In this document: one piece after another, positions 8,135 through 21,000 of the stretch
Numbering within the stretch: position 1 is the stretch's first letter
Layout: every line of letters starts with the position of its first letter
Assembly: GCF_011694815.1 (NCBI RefSeq)
Contig: NZ_CP050177.1
Location: 558,001-622,000 of the forward strand
Origin: Streptomyces liangshanensis
GTDB taxonomy: Bacteria > Actinomycetota > Actinomycetes > Streptomycetales > Streptomycetaceae
DNA length: 64,000 nt
Direction: 5' to 3'
Program-made: the position numbers and the translations under genes
The notes under the pieces: model-generated
Told to the model about the DNA's origin: nothing
Seen by the model: the letters and a program-made list of their open reading frames with translations, nothing else
Database searches by the model: none

Positions 8135-11100
8135 TCAGTCCCCTCGGAGGGCGGTTTCGAGGACCGCGGCGATCTCGGCCGCCGGGCCCGGGGTCAGGAC
8201 GTGGCCGTGGCCGCAGTCCAGGTCGTGCACGTCGAGCGCGGCGGACACGCGGTGCCAGGCCGCCTTCTTCTCGGCCGGGGTGGGCCAGGTGTCGCGGGTG
8301 GCGGAGAAGAGCGTCACGCGTCCCTCGTAGGGGGTGGGGCTCCAGTTCCTGACGAGCCGGGTGTGGTGGGTGCCCGCGTCGACGAGGGTGTGCAGCAGGG
8401 GGTCGGTCAGGGCGTCGAGGCCGCCGCGGCGGACGGTGGCGAACACCCGGGCGCGGTCCAGCGGTCCCGGTGGCACGGGCAGGTCGGGGGCGTGGCTCTG
8501 GAGCAGGATGTGCAGCAGTTCGTCCTCGACGGCCACCGGGTCCAGCGGGGTGCCGAGGATGGTGTCCGGCATCGGCATGGCGTCCACCACGGCGAGCATC
8601 CCGACCTCCTCCCCCGCCCGGCGCAGCCGGACCGCCATCTCGTGGGCGAGCGCGCCGCCGAAGGACCGGCCGAGGAGCAGGTACGGCCCGTGCGGCCGGA
8701 CCGCGCGCAGGCGTGCCACGTACAGGTCGGCCATCGCGCCCATGGAGGGCGGGAGCCGGTCCACCCCGGTCAGCAGGGCGGGGCTCTGGAGGGTGTGCAC
8801 CGGCCGGGCCGGGTCCAGGTACGGGAGCAGGTTGGCGAACGACCAGCCGAGGCCGAGCCCCGGGTGCACGCAGAAGAGCGGGACGCGGTCGCCTCCCGCG
8901 CGGAGGGTGAGCACCGGCTCCAGGCTGTTCCCCGACGGGTCGTCGGATCCGGCGGCCGGCCCGGTGCGCCGCCGGGCGGAGCGCAGCGGGATCCTCGGGG
9001 CGCGGCCGGCCGCGGCGGGCGGTGCGTCGAGGCGGGCGGCGAGGGCGGCCGGGGTCGGCGCGTCGAACAGGACCGAGACCGGGATGCGTACGTCGAGGAC
9101 CGTCTCGATCTTCGACCTCAGGCGCAGCGCGGTCAGCGAGTGGCCGCCGGCCGTGAAGAAGTCGGTGTCGGGGCCGACGGCGGGGAGGCCGAGCACCGTA
9201 CCGAACAGGGCGCACAGCTCCCTCTCGCGTGCGGTGCGCGGGGCCCGTTCCGTCACCCGGCCGCCGGTGGGTCCCGGGGCGGGCAGGGCGGCGCGGTCGA
9301 CCTTGTGGTGGCGGGTGAGCGGGATGTGGTCGACGCGCGCCCAGAGGGACGGGACGAGGTGGGCGGGCAGGTGCCGGGCGGCGTGCTCGCGGGCCCGGGC
9401 GAGGGTACGGTTCCACCGGTCGTCGCGGGTGTCGGCCTCGGCGCTCTCCGGGCCGGCCTCGTCCAACAGCAGCCAGGCGGCGAGGAGTTTGCCGCCGGCG
9501 GCGTCGCACCGGGCGCCGACCACGGCCCGTGCCACGCCGGGGCAGCCGGCCAACGCGACCTCCACCTCGGCGGGTTCGACGCGGAAGCCCCGTACCTTCA
9601 CCTGGTCGTCGGCGCGGCCGGCGAACTCCAGGACTCCGCCGGCCGTGCGGCGGGCGAGGTCGCCGGTGCGGTACATGCGGCTGCCGGGCGGCCCGTACGG
9701 ATCGGCGACGAACCGCTCGGCGGTGGCGGCGGGGCGGCCGAGGTAGCCGTGGGCGAGCCCGGTACCGGCGAGGTACAGCTCGCCGGTGGCGCCGGCGGGC
9801 ATCGGGCGGAGCGCGGCGTCGAGGACGTGGGCGCGGGTGTTGTCGAGGGGGCGGCCGATGGGGACGGTGCCGGGGTCGGCAGGGGTGTCGGTGTGAACGG
9901 GGTCGGCGGTGGGGCGGGGGGCGTGCGCGGTGTGCGCGGTGTGAGTGAGGTACGCGGTGTGAGTGGGGTGAGTGGGGTGGGCGGTGTGTGCGGTGGCGAA
10001 CACCGTTGTCTCGGTGGGGCCGTAGCCGTTGACCACCACGGCCCCCGGGCAGTGCTCCTGGACGCGCCGCACGGTGTCGGCCGCGAGGACGTCCCCGCCC
10101 GCCCAGACCTCGCTGAGCCCCGCGAGCGCGTCCGGCGCGATCTCCGCGACGGTACGCAGCAGTTCGGGCGTCAGCATCAGCGCGGTGACGCGCCGGTCGG
10201 GCACCACCCGCTTGAGCAGGTCGGGAGTGACGGCCTCGGCGGGCGCGACCACCACCGTCCCGCCGTTGAGGAGCGGGACCCACACCTCGTAGGTGGAGGC
10301 GTCGAACGTGTACGGGTTGTGGAACAGCACCCGCCGGTGCGCGCCGCCCGCGAAGCGGCCGTCGGCGGCCAGTTCGGTGATCGCGCGCTGCGGGACGACC
10401 ACGCCCTTGGGCTCCCCGGTGGAGCCGGAGGTGTAGATCACGCAGGCGGCGGACTCCGGGTGGGCCGGGGGCCCCGCGAAGTCCCTGGGCACGGAACCGT
10501 CCTCCTCGATGTCCAGCACCGCGAGGTCCGCGGGCAGCCGGACCGAGGAGGCGCGCGGGGTGAGGGCGAGGACCGGCTCCGCCGCCTGCACCAGGCGGGC
10601 GAGCCGCTCCGGCGGCTGGCCCGGGTCGAGCGGCAGCCAGCAGGCCCCCGCCTTGAGGACCGCGAGCTGCGCGACGACCACGGCCGCCGAGCGGGGCAGC
10701 AGCAGGGCCACCGTGTCGCCCGGTGCCACGCCCGCCCGGACGAGCCGTCCCGCCAGCCGGTCCGACGCGGCGTCGAGCCGCGCGTAGCTGAGGATCTCGC
10801 CGTCCGCGTCGACGGCGGGCGCGTCCGGGGTACGGGCCGCCTGCGCGGCGAACCCGCCGGTCAGGGTGGTGGGTCCGGCGACGGTACGGGACGGGCCCGC
10901 GGCGAGCGCGAGCAGCCGGTCGTGCTCGGCCTCCGGGAGGGCGTCGATGTCCTCGGCCGACCGCCCCGGATCCGCGGCGAGTTGTTCCAGGACGCGCACG
11001 ACACTCCGGGTGACCCCGGTGGCGGAGATGCCCCGGCGGCAGCTCACGGACAGCAGCAGCCGGTCCTCGGCGACGACGGCGAGGGTGACGGGGTAGTGGG

Positions 11101-12196
11101 TGGCGTCCCCCACGTCCACCAGGCGCACGGAGTCGGGGCCGTCCTGGCTCGCCGGGCTCTGCGGGAAGTTCTCGAAGGCGAGGATCGAGTCGAAGAGTTC
11201 TCCCGCCCCCGCGGCCCGCTGCACCTCGGCGACGCGGGCGTGGTGGTGGGCCAGCAGCCGGGACTGCTCGTCCTGGACGCGGCGGAGCAGTTCGCCGGCG
11301 CTCTCGCCGTCGCGCAGCCGCACCCGTACCGGCAGGGTGTTGATGAACAGGCCCACCATGGACTCGACGCCCGGCAGGTCGTGCGGGCGTCCGGAGACGA
11401 CGGCGCCGAAGACCAGGTCGCGGGAGCCGGTGAGCCGGGCCAGCACCAGAGCCCAGGCGACCTGGACCAGGGTGTTGAGGGTGACGCCCTCCTCGGCGGC
11501 CCGTGCGGTGAGGGTGCCGGTGAGCGCGGTGGACAGCCGGATGCGGGTCCGGTCGGGCGCGGTGTCGGGACCGTCCGGGGCAAGCAGCGCGGGCCGCTCC
11601 AGGCCGTGGAGCGACTCGGCCCAGGCGGCGTCGGCCCGTCGCTGGTCCTGTCCGCCCAGCCACACCAGGTAGTCGCGGTAGGGCACGGGGGGCGGCAGCG
11701 GGCGGCCCGCGACGAGGGCCGCGAGGTCCCGTTCGAGGATCGGCAGGGACCAGCCGTCGAGCAGGATGTGGTGGAAGGACACGATCAGTTCGGCGCCGGT
11801 GTCGTGCCGCAGGAACGTGGCGCGGACCAGGGGCGGGCGGGCCAGGTCGAAGCGGAGTGCCGCGTCCTCGCGCAGCGCCTCCTCGGTTCGCGCGGTGACG
11901 TCGTCCAGGCCCAGGCCGGTCAGGTCGACCTCGGTCCAGGGCAGCCGGACGGCCTTCGGGACGACCTGGACGGGCCGGTCGAGGCGCTCGTGCCGGAAGC
12001 AGGCGCGCAGGTTGGGGTGGCGGTCGAGGAGGGCGGCCACTCCCGCCCGCAGCGCGTCGGCGGTGACGGCCGGGCCGATGAGGAAGCGGGCCTGCACCAG
12101 GTAGGGGTCGGGGCCGCCGGTGTCGCGGGCGGCGTGGAAGAGCAGTCCTTCCTGGACCGGGGAGAGCGGTAGTACGTCCGCGATGCGCGCGTTCAT
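8135..12196 (-). CDS. NRPS termination module: C-A-PCP-TE
   Basis: A 1353-residue protein from ATG 12196. The C domain (about 8-430, HHILLDGWS near 142) has the [13 protein letters not shown] start typical of D-donor (DCL) or dual C domains, which fits the epimerase at the end of the preceding gene. The A domain (about 449-969) gives the pocket D-A-Y-M-W-G-G-V-F, close to the valine-type pocket DAYWWGGTF; a branched aliphatic residue is a reasonable guess. A His/Thr-rich insertion interrupts the A domain near 734-760. PCP Ser lies in GGHSL near 1015. The type I TE (about 1103-1353) carries G-R-S-F-G near 1176 and should release or cyclise the product. Its ATG overlaps the preceding stop (ATGA). 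Confidence 0.95.
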   Translation of the reverse strand: MNARIADVLPLSPVQEGLLFHAARDTGGPDPYLVQARFLIGPAVTADALRAGVAALLDRHPNLRACFRHERLDRPVQVVPKAVRLPWTEVDLTGLGLDDVTARTEEALREDAALRFDLARPPLVRATFLRHDTGAELIVSFHHILLDGWSLPILERDLAALVAGRPLPPPVPYRDYLVWLGGQDQRRADAAWAESLHGLERPALLAPDGPDTAPDRTRIRLSTALTGTLTARAAEEGVTLNTLVQVAWALVLARLTGSRDLVFGAVVSGRPHDLPGVESMVGLFINTLPVRVRLRDGESAGELLRRVQDEQSRLLAHHHARVAEVQRAAGAGELFDSILAFENFPQSPASQDGPDSVRLVDVGDATHYPVTLAVVAEDRLLLSVSCRRGISATGVTRSVVRVLEQLAADPGRSAEDIDALPEAEHDRLLALAAGPSRTVAGPTTLTGGFAAQAARTPDAPAVDADGEILSYARLDAASDRLAGRLVRAGVAPGDTVALLLPRSAAVVVAQLAVLKAGACWLPLDPGQPPERLARLVQAAEPVLALTPRASSVRLPADLAVLDIEEDGSVPRDFAGPPAHPESAACVIYTSGSTGEPKGVVVPQRAITELAADGRFAGGAHRRVLFHNPYTFDASTYEVWVPLLNGGTVVVAPAEAVTPDLLKRVVPDRRVTALMLTPELLRTVAEIAPDALAGLSEVWAGGDVLAADTVRRVQEHCPGAVVVNGYGPTETTVFATAHTAHPTHPTHTAYLTHTAHTAHAPRPTADPVHTDTPADPGTVPIGRPLDNTRAHVLDAALRPMPAGATGELYLAGTGLAHGYLGRPAATAERFVADPYGPPGSRMYRTGDLARRTAGGVLEFAGRADDQVKVRGFRVEPAEVEVALAGCPGVARAVVGARCDAAGGKLLAAWLLLDEAGPESAEADTRDDRWNRTLARAREHAARHLPAHLVPSLWARVDHIPLTRHHKVDRAALPAPGPTGGRVTERAPRTARERELCALFGTVLGLPAVGPDTDFFTAGGHSLTALRLRSKIETVLDVRIPVSVLFDAPTPAALAARLDAPPAAAGRAPRIPLRSARRRTGPAAGSDDPSGNSLEPVLTLRAGGDRVPLFCVHPGLGLGWSFANLLPYLDPARPVHTLQSPALLTGVDRLPPSMGAMADLYVARLRAVRPHGPYLLLGRSFGGALAHEMAVRLRRAGEEVGMLAVVDAMPMPDTILGTPLDPVAVEDELLHILLQSHAPDLPVPPGPLDRARVFATVRRGGLDALTDPLLHTLVDAGTHHTRLVRNWSPTPYEGRVTLFSATRDTWPTPAEKKAAWHRVSAALDVHDLDCGHGHVLTPGPAAEIAAVLETALRGD
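9921..9996 (-). repeat. Degenerate repeat coding a His/Thr-rich insertion in an A domain
   Basis: A run of GTGTG/GGTGAG-like units that encodes alternating His-Thr-Ala-Pro residues (for example [15 protein letters not shown] on the minus strand). It sits between the A5 motif (NGYGPTETT) and the next conserved A-domain block, where other A domains in this window have only a short loop. It looks like expansion by replication slippage in a surface loop. Confidence 0.7.
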
Positions 12197-15100
12197 CGCC
12201 GTTCTCCTTCGTAGGCGGGGGTTACGGTGCCGTGGATGCCGGTGCCGGGGTCGTCGGCGTGTCCGAAGTCGCCGGATCCGTCGAAGTGGTCGGGGCCGTC
12301 GAAGTGGTCGGGGCCGTCGAAGGTGCCGAAGTCGTCGAAGTCGCCGGCGCCGTCCACGTCGAGCTCCTCGCCGAGGAGGTCGAGCTGGTCCCCGGTGAGG
12401 TCGACCAGCGGGAAGTCCGACGGGCTGTGGACCGCCCCGCCGCCCGGCCCGCACCGGTCCGCGAGGACGCCGAGCGCCTCGGACCAGGCGGCCGCCAGCG
12501 CCCGTACCTCGTCCTCGGTGAACACCTCGGCCGCGTAGGAGAAGGTCGCCTCCAGCAGGAGGGCGCCGTTCTCCTCGCGGGACAGCACGTCCACCTCCAG
12601 CGCGTGGCCGAGCGGTACGGCGTCGGGGCCGACGTCGAGCAGCCGCCCGCCCGCCGCGTCGGACTCGGCGAACCGGCCCAGGTAGTTGAAGCGGACGTCG
12701 GGGACGGTGAGCGCGGCGAGTGCCGGCCCCGCCGTGGGGTGGAGGTAGCGCAGGAGTCCCCAGCCGAGGCCGCCCGCGGGCACACCCCGCAGTTGCTCCT
12801 TGACGTTTTTGAGCGCCTCCCCCGGCCGGCCGCCGGACCGTACGGCGGCGGCGCCGAGGTCGAGCCGGACCGGGTACTGCGTGGTGAACCAGCCGACGGT
12901 GCCGGACACGTCCACCGGAGCGGAGATCACTTCGCGGCCGTGGCCCTCCAGGTGGACCAGCAGGGCGGATCCGCTCCCGCGCCGCTGGACGGCCGCCGCC
13001 GTGAGCGCGGTCAGCATCACCGCGTCCGGGCGGCAGTTGAAGACGCCCGGCAGGGTGACGAGGGCGCTCCTGGTGAGGTCGGGGCCCAGTTCGACGGTGA
13101 GGGTCCGCCGGTGCCCGCCGGTCCCCCGGCCGTCGGCGATCCGGGCCGTGTCGTCCGTCAGTTGTCTTTCCCACCAGGGCAGTTCGCCGATGCGCCGGTC
13201 CGCCTCCTGGGACAGCAGCCGGGACCAGCGGGTGAACGACGCGGTCCGCGCGGGCGCCGGGTCGCCGGCCGCGCCGGGGTGGCCGAGCGCCGGGGCGAGT
13301 TCCTGGCCGATGACCCGCCAGGACAGTCCGTCGACGGCCAGGTGGTGGACGGTGACGAGCAGGGCGCCGGGGCGGCCGGGGCCCGCGTCGAGCCACACGG
13401 CCCGCAGCATCTCGCCGTCCTCGGGGCGCAGGGCGGTGGTAACCGCCAACTTCCGCGCCCGCTTCAGGAGATCGGCGTCCGGGGGGACGGCCGTCCGGAG
13501 GGTGCGGGCGTTGCCCGGGGCCGCCTCGGCGGGCACCTCCAGCTCCCAGTCGGCGTCGTCGTGGCGCACCAGGCGCATCCGCAGCGCGGCGTGGCGCGCG
13601 GCCAGTGCGGTGACGGCCGCCGCGAGCGTGCCGACGTCGGTGCCCGCGGCCGCCGGGAAGACCATGGACTGGGTGAACGCCGAGGTGTCCGGGCCCTGTT
13701 CGCGCCACCAGCGCATCACGGGGGTGAGCGGCAGGCGGCCGTACCCGGTGTCCTCCTCCACGGGGAGGCCGTCGTCGGGGGTGCGGGCGAGCACGGCGAG
13801 CCGGGCGGGGGTGCGGACGGTGAACACGTCGTGGGGGGAGAGCACCAGACCGGCCGCCCTGGCCCGTACCGCGAGCTGGATGGCCATGATGCTGTCGCCG
13901 CCGAGCCGGAAGAAGTCGTCGTCCGGGCCCGCCTGTTCGAGGCCGAGGAGGCCGGCGAACAGGCCGCAGAGGATCTCCTCGCGGGCCGATCCGGGCGTCC
14001 GCACGGTGTCGTCGGCACGCTGCTCGGGCGCGGGCAGCGCCGCCCGGTCGAGCTTGCCGCTCGACAGCAGGGGCAGGGCGCCGAGCGCCACCACGGCGGC
14101 GGGGACCAGGGCCGCGGGCAGGCGCCCGGCGGCGTGGAGCAGCAGCGCGTCCGGGTCGATCTCCCGCCCGGGGGCGGGGACGACGTACGCGACGAGTTGC
14201 GCGGCGCCGGCGCGGCTGTCCCGTACGACGGCCACCGCCCGGTCGACGGTGGGGTGTTCGGTGAGCGCGGCGGCGATCTCGCCCGGCTCGATGCGCAGTC
14301 CGCGCAGCTTGACCTGCTCGTCGCCGCGCCCGAGGTAGTGGGTGGTGCCGGTGTGGTCGCGGTGGGCGAGGTCGCCGGTGCGGTACATGCGGCTGCCGGG
14401 CGGCCCGTAGGGGTCGGCGACGAACCGCTCGGCGGTGAGCGCGGCGCGCCCCAGGTAGCCGCGGGCGAGGGCGGGCCCCGCGAGGTACAGCTCGCCGCCC
14501 ACCCCGGCGGGCACCGGGCGCAGCCGCGCGTCGAGGACGTAGGCGCCGGTGCCCGGCAGCGGGGTGCCGATGGGCGGGGTGGTGCCGTCGGCGGCGAGGG
14601 GGGCGGAGAGGGTGGAGACGACGGTGGTCTCGGTGGGCCCGTACGCGTTGAGGAGGCGGCGGCCCCCGGTGGCCCAGCGGGCGACCAGGTCCGGCGGGCA
14701 GGCCTCCGCGCCGACGAGGAGGGTGCGCAGCTCCGGGTGGGGGGCGAGGGGCACGGTCGCGAGCACCGACGGCGGGACGAAGGCGCAGGAGACACGGCGT
14801 GCGGTCAGGACGTCCCCGAGGGCGTCGCCGACGAGGGGGCCGCGGGGCGGCAGGACGAGGGTGCCGCCGGAGCCGAAGGCGAGGCACATCTCGCCGACGG
14901 AGATGTCGAAGGACGGCGGGCCGAGCTGGAGCACCCGGCTGTCGGCGCCGAGCGCCGCGCCCGCCACCAGGCCCTGGGCGAGGGCGGCCACCCCGGCGTG
15001 GGTGACGACGACGCCCTTGGGGGTGCCGGTGGAGCCGGAGGTGTGGATGACGTGGGCGGCGCCGGCGGGGTCGGGCCGGCCGGGCGGCAGTGGTGCGTCC

Positions 15101-17004
15101 GCCCAGGCGTCCGGGTCGAGGACCAGGGTCGGGAGGTCCGTCCCGGCGGGGGGTGCGGCGCCGGGTGCGGTGACCAGGAGGGCGGGCGCGGCCTCGGCGA
15201 GGAGGCGGCGCAGGCGCTCGGCGGGGTGCGCCGGGTCGACGGGCAGGTAGGCGGCGCCGGCCCGCTGGGCGGCGAGGGCGGCGACGGGCCAGTCGGTGCC
15301 GCGGTCGAGGGCGAGGGCGACGATCCGGCCGGGGCCGGCTCCGTACCGTGCCATCCTGGCGGCCAACCGGTCGACCCGGTCGGCGAGTTGGGCGTAGCTG
15401 AGGGTCCCGTCCGCGGTGTCGAGGGCGGGGGCGCCGGGGGTGCGGGCGGCCTGCCGGGCCACCAGTTCGGGGAGCGAGGCGGGGGCGGGCGCGGCGGGTC
15501 CCGCCGAGTCGGCGAGGAGCCGTACGCGCCGGGCGGCGGGCACGAGGTCGATGTCGCCGACGAGCGCGGTGGGGTCGGCGGTGATACGGCGGAGGAGTTC
15601 GACGTAGCACTCGGTCCAGTGGGCCACGGTCTCGGGGGCGAAGACGTCGGTGCGCAGCCCGAAGCTGCCCTCCATGCCGTCGTCGCAGTCCTTCACGACG
15701 CCGACGAGGTCGTGCTCGCCGCCGGTGTGGATGCGCTCGGGCTCCGCGAACTCCTTCATGACGGAGACGCTGGGCTGCTGCGTCAGGTGCATGAAGACCC
15801 ACTGGTAGAGCGGGGCCCGGCCCGCGCTGCGCTCGGGGGCGGCGGCCGACACGATCCGGCCGACCGGTACGTCCGCGTTGGCCATCAACTCGGGGAAGTC
15901 GACGGCGAATCCGGCGAGGACGTCGGCGAAGGAGCGGTCGGGCCGCACCCGCCAGCGGGTCGGGACGGCGTTCATGACGTACCCGATGACCTGGTCGAGG
16001 CCCTTGGCGGCGCGGTTGGCGATGGGCGTGCCGAGGACCAGGTCGTCGGCGCCGCTGACCCGGTGCGCGAGGACGGCGAAGGCCGCCATGAGGACGACGT
16101 AGACGGAGGCCCCGCGCTCGCGGGCCAGGGCGCGTACGGCGGCGGCGGTCGGCGCGTCGATGTGGAAGGGGACCTGGGCGATGCCGTCCCCCTCGGTGAC
16201 GGGGGTCCCGCCGCCGCCGGGCACGGTGAGGGGCCCGGGCGGGTCCGCGAGGTAGCGGCGCCAGAAGTCGAGGCGGGCCCCGAAGACCCCGGACTCCGCC
16301 AACTCGTCCTGCCAGGAGGAGAAGTCGGCGTACTGGACGGCGGGCCGCGTCAGCGGCGGCTCCTTGCCGTCGCGCAGGGCCCCGTACGCCTGGGCGAACT
16401 CGTTCTGGAGGACGTCGAACGACCACCAGTCGCTGATGGTGTGGTGCAGGCTGAGCATCAGGGTGGAGCGCCGCTCGTCGACCCGGACGAACCGGGCCCG
16501 GATCAGCTTGTCCCGGGCCAGGTCGAAGGGGCGGGCGCGGAAGGCCTCGAAGGCCGCGTCGATGGTCGTACCGGTGCCGCGGAGGTCCTCGCGCTCCAGG
16601 TCGAAGGGGCCGTCGTCGGGGAACTCGACCCGCAGCCCGCCTTCTTCGTCCGTCCTGATGCGGGTGCGCAGGACGTCGTGGTGACGCTGGATCAGTGTCA
16701 GCGCCGCCGCCAGGTGCTCCGGGTCGGCGGGGCTGTCGAAGTGGTAGGCGGAGCACAGGTTGAGGGCGGGGGTGCCGGGATAGAGCGAGTCGTACACCCA
16801 CAGGTCGTGCTGGGCGGGGCTGAGGGGCACCGGCCTGCCGGGGTCGCGCGAGGGGATGACGGCGGGTATCTCGCGGGCGCGGCCGGCTTCCAGGAGGCGG
16901 CGCATCAGGCGGACCCGCTGCTCCCTGCCGAGGGCGCCGAACCGGTCGGCCATGGAGGGGGACGCCGCGGCGGGGGCGGCGCGGAGGACGGTGGGGGCAC
17001 TCAT
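12193..17004 (-). CDS. NRPS module with epimerase: C-A-PCP-E
   Basis: A 1603-residue protein from ATG 17004, whose A is shared with the stop codon of the monooxygenase gene. It has an N-terminal arm of about 55 residues, a C domain (about 60-490) with HHTISDWWS near 187 (Trp replaces the usual Gly of DGW), and an A domain (about 510-985) with [11 protein letters not shown] and pocket D-I-G-F-L-G-A-V-V (no match known to me). A PCP of the GGDSI type, usual before epimerases, has its Ser near 1037. The E domain (about 1088-1530) has HHLAVDGLS near 1219. The residue added should be delivered in D form to the DCL-type C domain of the next gene. The acidic C-terminal tail carries a small tandem repeat. 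Confidence 0.95.
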   Translation of the reverse strand: MSAPTVLRAAPAAASPSMADRFGALGREQRVRLMRRLLEAGRAREIPAVIPSRDPGRPVPLSPAQHDLWVYDSLYPGTPALNLCSAYHFDSPADPEHLAAALTLIQRHHDVLRTRIRTDEEGGLRVEFPDDGPFDLEREDLRGTGTTIDAAFEAFRARPFDLARDKLIRARFVRVDERRSTLMLSLHHTISDWWSFDVLQNEFAQAYGALRDGKEPPLTRPAVQYADFSSWQDELAESGVFGARLDFWRRYLADPPGPLTVPGGGGTPVTEGDGIAQVPFHIDAPTAAAVRALARERGASVYVVLMAAFAVLAHRVSGADDLVLGTPIANRAAKGLDQVIGYVMNAVPTRWRVRPDRSFADVLAGFAVDFPELMANADVPVGRIVSAAAPERSAGRAPLYQWVFMHLTQQPSVSVMKEFAEPERIHTGGEHDLVGVVKDCDDGMEGSFGLRTDVFAPETVAHWTECYVELLRRITADPTALVGDIDLVPAARRVRLLADSAGPAAPAPASLPELVARQAARTPGAPALDTADGTLSYAQLADRVDRLAARMARYGAGPGRIVALALDRGTDWPVAALAAQRAGAAYLPVDPAHPAERLRRLLAEAAPALLVTAPGAAPPAGTDLPTLVLDPDAWADAPLPPGRPDPAGAAHVIHTSGSTGTPKGVVVTHAGVAALAQGLVAGAALGADSRVLQLGPPSFDISVGEMCLAFGSGGTLVLPPRGPLVGDALGDVLTARRVSCAFVPPSVLATVPLAPHPELRTLLVGAEACPPDLVARWATGGRRLLNAYGPTETTVVSTLSAPLAADGTTPPIGTPLPGTGAYVLDARLRPVPAGVGGELYLAGPALARGYLGRAALTAERFVADPYGPPGSRMYRTGDLAHRDHTGTTHYLGRGDEQVKLRGLRIEPGEIAAALTEHPTVDRAVAVVRDSRAGAAQLVAYVVPAPGREIDPDALLLHAAGRLPAALVPAAVVALGALPLLSSGKLDRAALPAPEQRADDTVRTPGSAREEILCGLFAGLLGLEQAGPDDDFFRLGGDSIMAIQLAVRARAAGLVLSPHDVFTVRTPARLAVLARTPDDGLPVEEDTGYGRLPLTPVMRWWREQGPDTSAFTQSMVFPAAAGTDVGTLAAAVTALAARHAALRMRLVRHDDADWELEVPAEAAPGNARTLRTAVPPDADLLKRARKLAVTTALRPEDGEMLRAVWLDAGPGRPGALLVTVHHLAVDGLSWRVIGQELAPALGHPGAAGDPAPARTASFTRWSRLLSQEADRRIGELPWWERQLTDDTARIADGRGTGGHRRTLTVELGPDLTRSALVTLPGVFNCRPDAVMLTALTAAAVQRRGSGSALLVHLEGHGREVISAPVDVSGTVGWFTTQYPVRLDLGAAAVRSGGRPGEALKNVKEQLRGVPAGGLGWGLLRYLHPTAGPALAALTVPDVRFNYLGRFAESDAAGGRLLDVGPDAVPLGHALEVDVLSREENGALLLEATFSYAAEVFTEDEVRALAAAWSEALGVLADRCGPGGGAVHSPSDFPLVDLTGDQLDLLGEELDVDGAGDFDDFGTFDGPDHFDGPDHFDGSGDFGHADDPGTGIHGTVTPAYEGERR
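12280..12315 (-). repeat. Two perfect 18-bp tandem copies in the NRPS C-terminal tail
   Basis: Two identical 18-bp units (12280-12297 and 12298-12315) encode FDGPDH twice, flanked by degenerate copies, giving an Asp/Gly/Phe-rich acidic tail after the epimerase domain. The tail sits where a docking segment to the next protein would be expected, but it looks like a slippage product rather than a known docking helix. Confidence 0.7.
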
Positions 17005-18056
17005 CACAAGGTCTCTTTCAGTTCGGCCAGCCGGTGCAGTCCGGCCAGTACGTCGTCCCGTCCGATGCCGAAGTCGATGAAGCAGGCGACCTCGTCGACG
17101 CCCAGCTCGGCCAGATCGGCGAGCATCTTGGCGCAGTGGCCGGGCGAGCCGAGGAGACTGCCCCAGCTCAGGTAGCGCTCGAACGCGAACTCGGCGAGCA
17201 TCGCGGCCTGTTCGTCGGTGAGCCGGGCGGTCGCGGCGTCCGCGGACCGGTTGGCGGCGGTCTGGCGGACGTACGAGGCGAGGTAGGCCCTGAGGGGCGC
17301 GCCGGCCTGGCGGCGTACCTCCGCGTCGTCGGTGCCGACGTAGGTGTGAGCCATCAGGGTGACCCGGCCGTGCGCGTCGGTGCCCCGCTGGTCGGGGGCC
17401 CCGGCGCAGGCGGCGCGGTAGCGGGCGATGCGGTCGGCGAGTTCGTCCCGGGTCTGTCCGACGGTCGCGCCGAGCACTCCGGCGCGCAGCCGTCCGGCGG
17501 CCTCCCAGGTCTCCGGGTTGCCGGAGGTGGTGACCCACAGCGGCAGGGTCTCCTGAACGGGCCGGGGCTGGGGCACGACGGAGACCGGGGTGCCCGTCCC
17601 GTCCGCGTACTCGGCGGGTTCGCCCGCCCACAGGGCGCGCAGCCGGGGGATGGTCTCCAGGGTGGCGCGCCTGCGGTCCTCGTACCGCTCGGGCGCGAGG
17701 GTGAAGTCCTTGGAGTGCCAGCCGGTGGCGACGGACAGGCCGGCCCTGCCGTGGGAGAGGTTGTCGACGACGGCCCAGTCCTCGGCGACCTTCAGCGGGT
17801 GGTGGAGGGGCAGGACGACGCTGCCGGCGCGGATCGCGATCCGCTCGGTGGCGACGGCGAGGGCCGCGCTGAGCACCGGCGGGCTGGGGAACACCTGTCC
17901 CACCTGCTGGAAGTGGCGTTCGGGGGTCCAGACGGCGTGGAACCCGAGCCGGTCCGCGGTCCTGGCCACGGTGAGGATGTCCTCGTACGTCTCGGCGTGC
18001 CGGGTCTCCCCGGCGGTGGTGCTGTCCGCACCGAAGAACATCACACTGAGGTCCAC
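17004..18056 (-). CDS. Luciferase-like flavin monooxygenase of the natural-product type
   Basis: A 350-residue protein. I chose GTG 18056 because AGGAGG lies 7 bases upstream; GTG 18062 is too close to that site. The sequence opens with [10 protein letters not shown], continues through [10 protein letters not shown] and SVVLPLHHP, then [17 protein letters not shown]. This is the pattern of the stand-alone luciferase-like monooxygenases repeatedly found inside NRPS and PKS clusters. The family uses reduced flavin and O2; a likely role is hydroxylation of a carrier-bound or released intermediate (inference). It lies between two NRPS genes, overlapping the upstream one by 16 bases and the downstream one by 1 base, so it is co-translated with the assembly line. 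Confidence 0.92.
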   Translation of the reverse strand: MDLSVMFFGADSTTAGETRHAETYEDILTVARTADRLGFHAVWTPERHFQQVGQVFPSPPVLSAALAVATERIAIRAGSVVLPLHHPLKVAEDWAVVDNLSHGRAGLSVATGWHSKDFTLAPERYEDRRRATLETIPRLRALWAGEPAEYADGTGTPVSVVPQPRPVQETLPLWVTTSGNPETWEAAGRLRAGVLGATVGQTRDELADRIARYRAACAGAPDQRGTDAHGRVTLMAHTYVGTDDAEVRRQAGAPLRAYLASYVRQTAANRSADAATARLTDEQAAMLAEFAFERYLSWGSLLGSPGHCAKMLADLAELGVDEVACFIDFGIGRDDVLAGLHRLAELKETL

Positions 18057-21000
18057 TGCCACTCCTCCTGGGGGGTGCCGGGCCGGCCGGGGGTCTGGTG
18101 CTGTCGTGCCGGGGTGGTGTGCTGTCGCGGCACCCGGGGGCGGCGCGTGATGGGGGCCGCCGCGGGTGCGGCCTGGGCGGCCGGGCGCGCCAGCTCGGCG
18201 GCGAGGGCGGCGACGGTGGGCGCGGCGAAGAGCTGGGCCGCGGTCACGGGGCGTTCCTCGGTGCTGAGGCGGGCGGCGACGCGGACCGCGCGCAGCGAAT
18301 TGCCGCCGAGCGCGAAGAAGTTGTCGTGCGGTCCGGCCGCCGGCACGCCGAGGACGTCGCACCACACGGCGGCGGTCCGCCGCTCCAGGTCCGTCAGGGG
18401 GCGGGACCCGCCCTCCGGGGTCCTGGCGGGTGCGGCGACGGTGTCACCGACGCCGGCGCGCCGGGGCGGTGGGGTGAGGCCGAGGCGGGAGAGCGGGGTG
18501 GCGGGGGCGGCGGCCGCCGCTTCCAGGGCGTACGGGAGGGTGTCGGCGAGCCAGTCGACGAAGCCGGCGTCGAGGGTGTCCTCGCGGTACTCGAAGGTGA
18601 GTGTCAGTCCGTCCGGTGAGCCGTCGGGGCCGGTGGAGTCGGTGACGTCCACGAGGAGTTCGAAGCGGGCGGCGCCGGTACGGACGACCTCGACGCCCTG
18701 GTCGGCGCCGGGCAGGGTGACCTCGGCGCGCGCGTTGTTCTGGAGGGCGAGGACCACGTCGGTGAACGGCTGGCGGCCGGGTGTGCGGGGTGGGTTGAGG
18801 GCGCCGACCACGTCCTCGAACGGCACGTCCTGGTGGGCGAAGGCGGAGAGGTCGGTCTCCCTGACCCGGGCGAGCAGCTCCCCGGCGGTGGGGTCGCCGG
18901 ACAGGTCGGTGCGCAGGACCAGCATGTTGACGAAGAACCCGACGACGTCCTCGACGCTGCCGTCGCCGGACCGGCCCGCGACCGGGGCGCCGATCGCGGT
19001 GTCCTCGTGGGCCCCGGCCCGTACCAGCACGGTGGCGAGCGCGGCGTGCAGGGCCATGAAGAGGGTGGCGCCCTGTGCGCGGGCGGCGTCGACCAGCCGG
19101 GCGTGGGCGGCCGCGCCGAGGCGGCGTACCACCACCCGGGCGGCGGGGCCGGGGACGGCGGGGCGGCCTGAACGGCGGGGCAGCAACGGCCCTTCGGTGG
19201 GCAGGCCGTCCAACTCCTTCCGCCAGTAGGTGAGTTGCCGGGCGGCGAGCGCGTGCGGGTCGGCGGGCGAGCCGAGCCGATCGAGCTGGTGGCGGGCGTG
19301 TTCCGCGTACGGGACGGGGAGCGGGGGCAGTACGGACGTGTCCTGGCCGCCCCCGGCCCGCGCGCGGTAGGCGCGGGACAGGTCACGGAACAGCGGGCGC
19401 AGCGACCAGCCGTCCCCGGCGATGTGGTGGACGAGCACCAGCAGCGCGTGCTCGTCGGGGCGCTCCCGGCTGGTGAACAGGGTGGCGCGCAGCGGGAGTT
19501 CGGTGCGCAGGTCGAAGCGGTGGGCGGCCTCGCGCCCGATCTCCCCGGCCAGGTCGGCGGCGGGCAGCCGGACGTGCTGGAAGGGCGGCCGCGCCTCCGT
19601 GCCGGTCCGTACGTCCCGTACGGGCGAGCCGTCCGCCTCGTCGAAGACGGTACGGAGCACCTCGTGCCGGCCGGCGACGTCCGCGAGGGCGTCGCTCAGC
19701 GCGTCCGGGTCGACGTCGCCCCGCAGGCGGACGAGCATCGGCAGGTTGTACGCGGCGCCCGCGCCGATCCGGTCCAGGAACCACAGGCGGTGCTGGGCGG
19801 GGGACACCGGGAGCGCGGCGGAGCCCGGTGCGCGGGCGGCGGTGGGCGTCGCGGGGAGGGTCCGGGGCGCCGTGTCGACGTAGGGCGCGAGCAGGGCGGG
19901 GGTGGGTGACCCGAAGAGGGTACGGAGGTCCAGCTCGGCGCCGAGGGTGGCGTGGATCCGGCCGAGCAGCCGGGCGGCGAGGAGGGAATGCCCGCCCAGG
20001 GAGAAGAAGTTGTCGTCCGGGCCGACCGGGCCGGTACGCAGGACCTGGGCGAAGAGGTCACGCAGGGCGGCCACCGTCCCGCCCGCTTCCTCGCCTCCCG
20101 GGGCGGCCGTCGTGCGGCCCGGCTCCGGGAGGGCGGCCCGGTCCAGCTTCCCGCTGGGGGTCAGCGGCAGCGCGTCCAGCGGGACGAACGCGGCCGGTAC
20201 GAGGTACTCGGCCAGGACGGTACGGGCGTAGGCGCGCAGCTCGTCGGCGGAGGGCGCCCGCCGTCGTCCGCCGCGCGGGACGACGTACGCGGTGAGCTGC
20301 CGGTCGCCGGCCGGGTGCGCGTGGGCGACGACGGCCGCCCGGTCGATGTCCGGGTGGCGGGCCAGGACGCTCTCGATCTCGCCCGGCTCGACCCGGAAGC
20401 CCCGGATCTTCACCTGGCTGTCGGCCCGGCCCAGGTAGGCGAGGACCCCGTCGGGGCCGCGCCGTACGAGGTCGCCGGTGCGGTAGAGGCGCTCGCCGGA
20501 GGGGGCGGCCACGAAGCGTTCGGCGGTCAGCGCCGGCCGGCCCCGGTAGTCGCGGGCGACGCCCGCCCCGGCGGCGTACAGCTCACCGGTCTCCCCGTCC
20601 GGCACCGGCCGGAGGTGCTCGTCGAGGATGTGCAGGCGCTTGCCGGCCAGCGGACGGCCGATGGGGACCGGTCCGCCGTCGCGGACGTCCTCCGGGGTCA
20701 CGGGGTGGACGGTCAGGAAGATCATGCACTCGACGGGGCCGTAGCCGTTGCTCAGCCGCAGGCCGGGGTGGCGCTCCAGGGCGCGGGCCGCGTGCGGCGC
20801 GGACAGCGCCTCGCCGCCCACGACGAGTTCGCGCAGTCCGTCGAGGGCCCGCGGGTACTCGTCGACGATGACGTTGAAGAAGGACGCCGAGAGGTACAGG
20901 GACGTGACGCCGTGCTCGGCGACGAGCCGTGCCATCACGAAGGGTTCGGGACGGCGTCCCGGGTGCAGGACGCAGGTCCCGCCGCCCAGGAGGGGGCCCC

